DNA of 17,808 nucleotides, taken from Micromonosporaceae bacterium (lineage in GTDB: Bacteria; Actinomycetota; Actinomycetes; Mycobacteriales; Micromonosporaceae). A program made the translations under genes and the position numbers. How positions within the stretch are numbered: the first letter of the stretch is position 1; each line of letters opens with the position of its first letter. Below, piece after piece: positions 13,617 to 17,808 of this stretch. The stretch spans positions 1 to 17,808 of the forward strand of contig JADGGF010000033.1 in NCBI GenBank assembly GCA_019690055.1, given 5' to 3'. Under the pieces are notes generated by a model, which searched no databases, was not told the DNA's origin, and saw only the letters and a program-made list of their open reading frames with translations.

Positions 13617-14330
13617 GTGAGCAAGGACGTGTCGGTCGTGAGACAGCCGAGCGGTCCGAACGGGACTCGCGCGTCCGACGACAGCACCGTAGCCAAGGCG
13701 TACCAGGCTCTGGCCACGGCGATTCGTGACGGTGAGTTTCACCCCAATCAACGGTTGGTGGAGAACGAGCTGACCGAGCGGCTGGGTGTCTCCCGCGCGA
13801 CCCTGCGAGCCGTGTTCACGCGGCTGCACCAGGAGGACTACATCGTCGTCGAGCACAACAAGGGTGCCCGCGTGCGGGCATTCAGCGTGGACGAGGCGTT
13901 GGAGATCCTCCAGACCCGGGAGATTCTCGAGGGCGCCGCCGCCGGGCTCGCGGCCGGGCGGATCACCGACGACGAGCTGCGCCACCTCGAAGAGATCCTG
14001 ACCGACATGCGCGTCGCGGCCAGCGAACAGGACGGTGCGCGGTACTCGAAGCTCAACCGCCGCTTCCACGAGGTGGTTGTTCAGGCGTCGCGCCAGCCCA
14101 CGCTCATCAAGTTCATCAAGATCACGCCGTACCCGCTCGTCATGCGGCAGTTCCGCAACGCGCAGACCGTGCACCCGCGGACCGGCTCGCTGGAGGAGCA
14201 CCAGGCGATCTTCTCGGCGCTGCTCGTGCGCAACGCGGTCGCGGCGGAGGCCACGATGCGGTTCCACGTGTCGTCGGCCCGCCGGGCCCTGACGCTCGCC
14301 AGCGCCGACTCCGCGGCGTTCGCCGAGTGA
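13617..14330 (+). CDS. GntR-family transcriptional regulator, FadR/FCD subfamily
   Basis: 237 residues. An N-terminal winged helix-turn-helix (about residues 23-85) includes AYQALATAIRDGEF, NELTERLGVSRATLRAVFTRL and the wing YIVVEHNKGARV. The C-terminal all-helical FCD ligand domain (about 90-225) has the conserved Arg/Glu helix LQTREILEGAAAGL, the metal-site helix NRRFHEVV, and His in LEEHQAIFSAL and MRFHVSSARRAL. FCD regulators usually sense carboxylic acids and repress a neighbouring operon until the ligand or an intermediate binds. GTG 13617 is chosen because GGAGG (13606-13610) lies 6 nt upstream; a TTG at 13602 in the same frame has no such site. It lies after the operon terminator, so it has its own promoter or is read through. 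It most likely controls the divergent promoters at 2100-2290. Confidence 0.93.
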   Translation: MSKDVSVVRQPSGPNGTRASDDSTVAKAYQALATAIRDGEFHPNQRLVENELTERLGVSRATLRAVFTRLHQEDYIVVEHNKGARVRAFSVDEALEILQTREILEGAAAGLAAGRITDDELRHLEEILTDMRVAASEQDGARYSKLNRRFHEVVVQASRQPTLIKFIKITPYPLVMRQFRNAQTVHPRTGSLEEHQAIFSALLVRNAVAAEATMRFHVSSARRALTLASADSAAFAE

Positions 14331-14334
14331 GGCG

Positions 14335-14384
14335 GGGTCAGGAAAGCCCGCCGTGGGTCAGGAGAGCCCCGCCTTGGGTCAGGA
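14335..14384. repeat. Three direct repeats of GGGTCAGGA
   Basis: GGGTCAGGA begins at 14335, 14355 and 14376, a spacing of 20 and 21 nt. The first two units continue as AAGCCCGCCGT and GAGCCCCGCCTT, so about 20 nt is roughly repeated. The third unit forms the left arm of the convergent-gene hairpin, so the array looks like partial duplications of that element. Confidence 0.6.
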
Positions 14385-14431
14385 AGGACGCCTTCTTGTG
14401 CACAAAACGTCAGGAGGGCGTCCTTCCTGAC
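14378..14431. terminator. Bidirectional hairpin terminator between convergent genes (copy 2)
   Basis: GTCAGGAAGGACGCC (14378-14392) and GGCGTCCTTCCTGAC (14417-14431) are perfect 15-bp arms. The 24-nt loop contains the palindrome TTGTGCACAA (14396-14405). It lies between the plus-strand regulator (stop 14330) and a minus-strand gene (stop 14443). The arms and the TTGTGCAC loop core are the same as in the copy at 134-187. Confidence 0.8.
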
Positions 14432-14442
14432 ACACCGAGCGA

Positions 14443-14895
14443 TCAGGCGGCGTACTTCTCGACCAGAGCGCCGACGGACGGAAGGGCGGCCTGGATGTGC
14501 TCGGCGGCGCTGCCGCGGACCGCGCCGTAGGCCTTCTTGATGACGCCCCGGTTGGACCGCTCGGCCATCGCGTCGGTGACGCTGAGCATCGCCTCGGCCA
14601 CCTCGGAGCCGCGGGCGGCGAGGAACTCACCGAAGTTGCCGCCGCCGGCCTCGTTGAACTGCGTCCAGTACGGCTGCAGCTTCTCCATGAGCTTGGGGAC
14701 GATCCGGGAGATCATCGTTTCGTAGTAACCGGGAGCGAAGGTCGTCACCACCTTGTAGCTGGCCTTGAGCACCGTCGCGGAGACGCCCGACTTCGCGGCG
14801 ACCTCCTGGTCAACGAGTGCCCGGCAGTCTTCGGTGATGCGCTGCAAGGCCCCGTCCGACTGCAAAATGTCCGAAAGAGTAGCGTACGTAGGCAA
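14443..14895 (-). CDS. Small conserved actinobacterial protein, DUF6918-like
   Basis: 150 residues, predicted mostly helical and soluble with no signal peptide. The pattern VDQEVAAKSGVSATVLKASYKVV, GNFGEFLAARGSEVAEAMLSVTDA and KKAYGAVRGSAAEHIQAALPSVGALVEKYA resembles a family of uncharacterised actinobacterial proteins that I recall as DUF6918; that assignment is from memory. No catalytic motif is apparent and the function is unknown. The start is a TTG at 14895, with AAGGAG (complement of 14901-14906) 5 nt upstream. It is convergent with the GntR gene and lies downstream of, and on the same strand as, typA. Confidence 0.8.
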   Translation of the reverse strand: MPTYATLSDILQSDGALQRITEDCRALVDQEVAAKSGVSATVLKASYKVVTTFAPGYYETMISRIVPKLMEKLQPYWTQFNEAGGGNFGEFLAARGSEVAEAMLSVTDAMAERSNRGVIKKAYGAVRGSAAEHIQAALPSVGALVEKYAA

Positions 14896-14964
14896 TGTGA
14901 CTCCTTGACTGTCTCAGGGGCCGCCGCCACGCGCGGCGAGCACACCAGCCGAACGGTCAGGCAA

Positions 14965-14970
14965 CTTATA
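14965..14970 (-). promoter_or_regulatory. Possible -10 box for the DUF6918-like gene
   Basis: On the minus strand TATAAG (14970-14965) matches five of six positions of a -10 consensus and stands out in GC-rich sequence. No good -35 is found 17 nt upstream. A 6-bp hairpin (14922-14927 with 14933-14938) lies in the resulting leader. Confidence 0.3.
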
Positions 14971-15028
14971 CCGAACTCTCCTCACCCGCGCCGCATTGGG
15001 TCGGGGTGCGAGTGTCGGGAAGTTGCCC

Positions 15029-16918
15029 TCAGCCCTGGTGCTTGCGGCGCGCCGCCTCCCGGGCCCGGCTGGCCTGGTCAAGCGTCACCTTGCGTAGCCG
15101 AATCGCATCCGGCGTGACCTCGACACACTCGTCGTCGCGGCAGAACTCGAGGGCCTGCTCCAGCGACAGCCGTCGGGGTGGGATGAGCTTCTCCGTCTCC
15201 TCGGCGGTGGACGACCGGATGTTGGTGAGCTTCTTCTCCTTGGTGATGTTCACGTCCATGTCATCGGCGCGCGAGTTTTCGCCGACAATCATGCCCTCGT
15301 AAACCTCGGTGCCCGGCTCGATGAACAGCGTGCCGCGCTCCTGCAGGTTCAGCATGGCGTAGGCGGTGGCGACGCCCGCCCGGTCGGCGACGAGCGAACC
15401 GGTGGGTCGCGTGCGCAGCTCGCCGAACCACGGCTCGTACGACTCGAAGACGTGGTGCATGATCCCGGTGCCGCGGGTGTCGGTGAGGAACTCGGTGCGG
15501 AACCCGATGAGCCCGCGGGCCGGGACGAGCCACTCCATCCGGATCCAGCCGGTGCCGTGGTTGGTGAGTTGCTCCATGCGGCCCTTGCGGGTGGCCAACA
15601 GCTGCGTGATCGTGCCGAGGTACTCCTCGGGCGCGTCGATGGTCAGCCGCTCCACCGGTTCGCACAGACGCCCGTCGATGGTCTTCGTCACGACCTGCGG
15701 CTTGCCCACGGTCAGCTCGTACCCTTCCCGGCGCATCTGCTCGACGAGCACAGCCAGCGCCAGCTCGCCGCGTCCCTGCACCTCCCAGGTGTCGGGTCGC
15801 TGCGTGGGCAGCACCCGCAGCGACACGTTGCCGATCAGCTCGCGGTCCAAGCGCTCCTTCACCAGGCGGGCGGTGACCTTCGATCCCTTGACCCGGCCCA
15901 CCATGGGCGAGGTGTTGGTGCCGATGGTCATGGCGATCGCCGGCTCGTCGACGGTGATCCGGGGCAGCGGACGCGGGTCGTCGGCGTCGGCGAGCGTGTC
16001 GCCGATCATGATGTCGGGGATGCCGGCGACGGCGATGATGTCGCCCGCCCCCGCGGACTCGGCACTACGCCGCTCCAGGCCCTCGGTCACCAGCAGCTCC
16101 GAGACGCGTACCCGCTCGATCGTGCCGTCGGCTCGGCACCACGCCACCGTCTGTCCCTTGCGGAGGGTGCCGTGGTGGATGCGGCACAGTGCGAGCCGGC
16201 CGAGAAACGGTGAGGCGTCGAGGTTGGTGACGTGCGCCTGCAGCGGAGCACCGTCCACATAGGTCGGTGGCGGGATGGTGTCGAGGATGGTGCGGAACAA
16301 CGGCGCCAGCGAGTCCGAGTCGGTCGGCACCGTGCCGTCGGCGGGCTGGGCCAGCGAGGCCACGCCGGCCCGAGCGCAGGCGTAGAGGATGGGGAAGTCG
16401 ATCTGGGTATCGTCCGCGTCGAGGTCGAGGAACAGCTCGTACGTGTCGTCGAGCACCGCCTTGATGCGCGCGTCGGGCCGGTCCACCTTGTTGATGACCA
16501 GCACGATCGGCAGCCGCGCCTGCAACGCCTTGCGCAACACGAACCGGGTCTGCGGCAGCGGCCCCTCACTGGCATCGACGAGCAGCAGGACGCCGTCGAC
16601 CATGGTCAGCCCGCGCTCCACCTCGCCGCCGAAGTCCGCGTGTCCCGGCGTGTCGATGATGTTGATCGTGACAGGATCGCCGGATTCCGGCTGGTAGCGC
16701 ACCGCCGTGTTCTTGGCCAGGATCGTGATGCCCTTCTCCCGTTCCAGGTCCATCGAGTCCAGGACCCGGTCGGTGAGCTCGGCCTTCGTGTGCACCGCCG
16801 CCGCCTGGCGCAGCATGGCATCGACCAAAGTCGTTTTGCCGTGGTCGACGTGGGCGATGATCGCGACGTTGCGCAGGTCGGCGCGCACGCTGCGGCCAGC
16901 GCTGACGGTGTCGGGCAT
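15029..16918 (-). CDS. typA: GTPase TypA/BipA, ribosome-associated translational GTPase
   Basis: 629 residues, the usual length for TypA (about 605-635). G1 is AHVDHGKTT (residues 22-30), the switch region EKGITILAKNTAV, G3 DTPGHADFGGEVERGL and G4 NKVDRPDAR. Then come the EF-G-like beta-barrel (around LGRLALCRIHHGTLRKGQ), EF-G III/V-like domains (VLPTQRPDTWEVQGRGELALAVLVEQMRREG, quoted in parts by position about 390-420) and the TypA-specific C-terminal domain with ENSRADDMDVNITKEKKLTN. TypA binds the 70S ribosome and supports ribosome assembly and growth under stress such as cold. The ATG at 16918 is chosen because the N-terminus then matches the family; the upstream extension to 16999 is not typical. 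It is a housekeeping gene, probably unrelated to the catabolic locus. Confidence 0.96.
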   Translation of the reverse strand: MPDTVSAGRSVRADLRNVAIIAHVDHGKTTLVDAMLRQAAAVHTKAELTDRVLDSMDLEREKGITILAKNTAVRYQPESGDPVTINIIDTPGHADFGGEVERGLTMVDGVLLLVDASEGPLPQTRFVLRKALQARLPIVLVINKVDRPDARIKAVLDDTYELFLDLDADDTQIDFPILYACARAGVASLAQPADGTVPTDSDSLAPLFRTILDTIPPPTYVDGAPLQAHVTNLDASPFLGRLALCRIHHGTLRKGQTVAWCRADGTIERVRVSELLVTEGLERRSAESAGAGDIIAVAGIPDIMIGDTLADADDPRPLPRITVDEPAIAMTIGTNTSPMVGRVKGSKVTARLVKERLDRELIGNVSLRVLPTQRPDTWEVQGRGELALAVLVEQMRREGYELTVGKPQVVTKTIDGRLCEPVERLTIDAPEEYLGTITQLLATRKGRMEQLTNHGTGWIRMEWLVPARGLIGFRTEFLTDTRGTGIMHHVFESYEPWFGELRTRPTGSLVADRAGVATAYAMLNLQERGTLFIEPGTEVYEGMIVGENSRADDMDVNITKEKKLTNIRSSTAEETEKLIPPRRLSLEQALEFCRDDECVEVTPDAIRLRKVTLDQASRAREAARRKHQG

Positions 16919-17067
16919 GCGCCCATTGTTCCTGATGCCGTGATCGCCCCGGCCCGGGCCAGGGTGTGAGGCCCGGCACCGGTCGGCTGGACGGGCCACC
17001 GTCCGGATGGCGGGCCCGCTGTCGGGTCGGGTAACCGGGTTGGTGGGGTAGCACGGGTTTGGGATGA

Positions 17068-17082
17068 TTCCTCCGGGAGGAA
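17068..17082 (+). promoter_or_regulatory. Palindrome covering the DedA ribosome binding site
   Basis: TTCCTCC-G-GGAGGAA is a perfect 7-bp inverted repeat whose right arm is the Shine-Dalgarno of the following gene (GGAGG, 7 nt before the GTG). In RNA it could fold as a 5-bp stem with a CCGGG loop and partly hide the ribosome binding site. It could also be a DNA-binding site, or chance. Confidence 0.4.
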
Positions 17083-17087
17083 CGACC

Positions 17088-17808
17088 GTGCTGGATGTCG
17101 TGGCGTGGCTGGGGCAGCTGCCGCCGGCGCTGGTCTATGTCATCGCGGCCGCGCTCGTGCTGGCCGAGACCGGGCTCGTCATCGGGTTGGCGCTGCCCGG
17201 GGAAGTCACGCTGATCGCGGTCGGGTTCCTCGCCTCCCTCGGCACGGTCGACCCGTACGTCGCGGTGGTCCTGCTGATCGCGGCCGGCCTGGGCGGCGAC
17301 GCGCTCGCCTTCGCCGAAGGCGAGCGGTACGGGCCGCGGCTGCGCGCCTCGCGGGCCGGTCAGTGGGTCGGGGACGAGCGGTGGGGGAAGGCGGAGGCGC
17401 TCCTGCGGCGCCACGGAGGCCGAGCCGTCGTGCTCGGCCGGTACGTTCCCTTCGCGCGGACCCTGCTGCCGCGCCTGTGCGCCATCGGCGGGATGCCCTA
17501 CCGGCAGTTCGTCGGCTGGGACGCCGTCGGCGTCGGCACCCAGGTCGCGTCCGGGGTGCTCATCGGCTACCTCGCTGGCGGCTCGTACCAGCTCGCGACG
17601 CACCTGCTCGGCCGGGCCACCGGGGCCGTGCTACTCCTCGTGCTGGTGCTGGTCGGGCTGATCGTGTTCGGCCGGTACCTGGGCCGCCACCCCGACCCGG
17701 TGACCGCGTTCGGCGACCGGCTGCGCCGCTGGGGGCCGCTGCGCTGGCTGGACGAGGCGTACGACGCGGCGTTCCGGTGGTTCACCCACCGACTCGGGGT
17801 CGGCGGCG
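17088..17808 (+). CDS. DedA/VTT-domain membrane protein, cut by the window end
   Basis: The frame is open from GTG 17088 to the right edge (about 240 residues seen). A hydrophobic N-terminus (ALVYVIAAALVLAETGLVIG) is followed by LALPGEVTLIAVGFLA, GGDALAFAEGERYGPRL, the family-defining RYVPFARTLLPRLCAIGGMPYRQFVGWDAVG and a last long hydrophobic segment (GAVLLLVLVLVGLIVFG). DedA proteins are inner-membrane proteins now linked to lipid-carrier recycling and membrane homeostasis. GGGAGGA precedes the GTG. The soluble tail after the last membrane segment (GRHPDPVTAFGDRLRRWG onward) continues beyond the window, and some actinomycete members carry a second domain there. It is divergent from typA. 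Confidence 0.9.
   Translation, partial: MLDVVAWLGQLPPALVYVIAAALVLAETGLVIGLALPGEVTLIAVGFLASLGTVDPYVAVVLLIAAGLGGDALAFAEGERYGPRLRASRAGQWVGDERWGKAEALLRRHGGRAVVLGRYVPFARTLLPRLCAIGGMPYRQFVGWDAVGVGTQVASGVLIGYLAGGSYQLATHLLGRATGAVLLLVLVLVGLIVFGRYLGRHPDPVTAFGDRLRRWGPLRWLDEAYDAAFRWFTHRLGVGG

Noticed and set aside
14335..14431. Mobile-element end or attachment site
   Set aside because: The repeats resemble a dispersed terminator; no integrase or transposase, tRNA gene or target duplication is seen in the window.
16919..16999. Extension of typA to a start at 16999
   Set aside because: The added residues are unlike TypA N-termini; ATG 16918 gives the expected MPDTVSAG...LRNVAIIAHVDHGK start.

Overview
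The window is GC-rich DNA (about 70% G+C by eye) with codon use strongly biased to G or C in third positions, frequent GTG and TTG starts and AGGAG-type ribosome binding sites. This points to an actinomycete. Two near-identical GTCAGGAAGGACGCC hairpins between convergent genes recall terminator repeats I associate with Micromonosporaceae, but the family assignment is only a guess. No rRNA, tRNA, CRISPR array, insertion sequence or phage gene was seen, and no non-coding stretch exceeds about 230 bases.

Layout. Positions 1-98 hold the end of a WD40-repeat gene. A hairpin terminator (134-187) separates it from two minus-strand genes: a LigI-like amidohydrolase (204-1064) and a 4,5-dihydroxyphthalate-decarboxylase-like protein (1078-2061). 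A divergent control region (2062-2291) follows. From 2292 to 13421 a plus-strand gene train runs in this order: two-domain ABC permease, ABC ATPase, M24-family protein, Gfo/Idh/MocA oxidoreductase, D-2-hydroxyacid dehydrogenase, FAH-family enzyme, a second decarboxylase-like protein, a LigJ-like 4-oxalomesaconate hydratase, a LigK-like aldolase, and a lipoprotein solute-binding protein. After a strong hairpin terminator comes a GntR/FCD regulator (13617-14330), then a second copy of the convergent-gene hairpin. The rest looks like ordinary chromosome: a small DUF6918-like gene (minus), the GTPase TypA/BipA (minus) and a DedA-family membrane protein (plus, cut by the window end).

How the genes may work together. 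The central block reads as one uptake-and-catabolism locus. An ABC importer of the ferric/2-aminoethylphosphonate/polyamine class brings in a small, probably anionic substrate. A set of hydrolases, decarboxylase-like proteins and dehydrogenases converts it, and LigJ/LigK-type enzymes finish as in the lower protocatechuate 4,5-cleavage pathway, ending in pyruvate and oxaloacetate. A GntR/FCD regulator, a type that often senses organic acids, closes the locus. No ring-hydroxylating oxygenase or ring-cleavage dioxygenase (LigAB) lies in the window. The substrate is therefore either already non-aromatic (for example a pyrone or branched tricarboxylate) or its first steps are encoded elsewhere. This combination is the most interesting content of the window; its substrate is not known from sequence.
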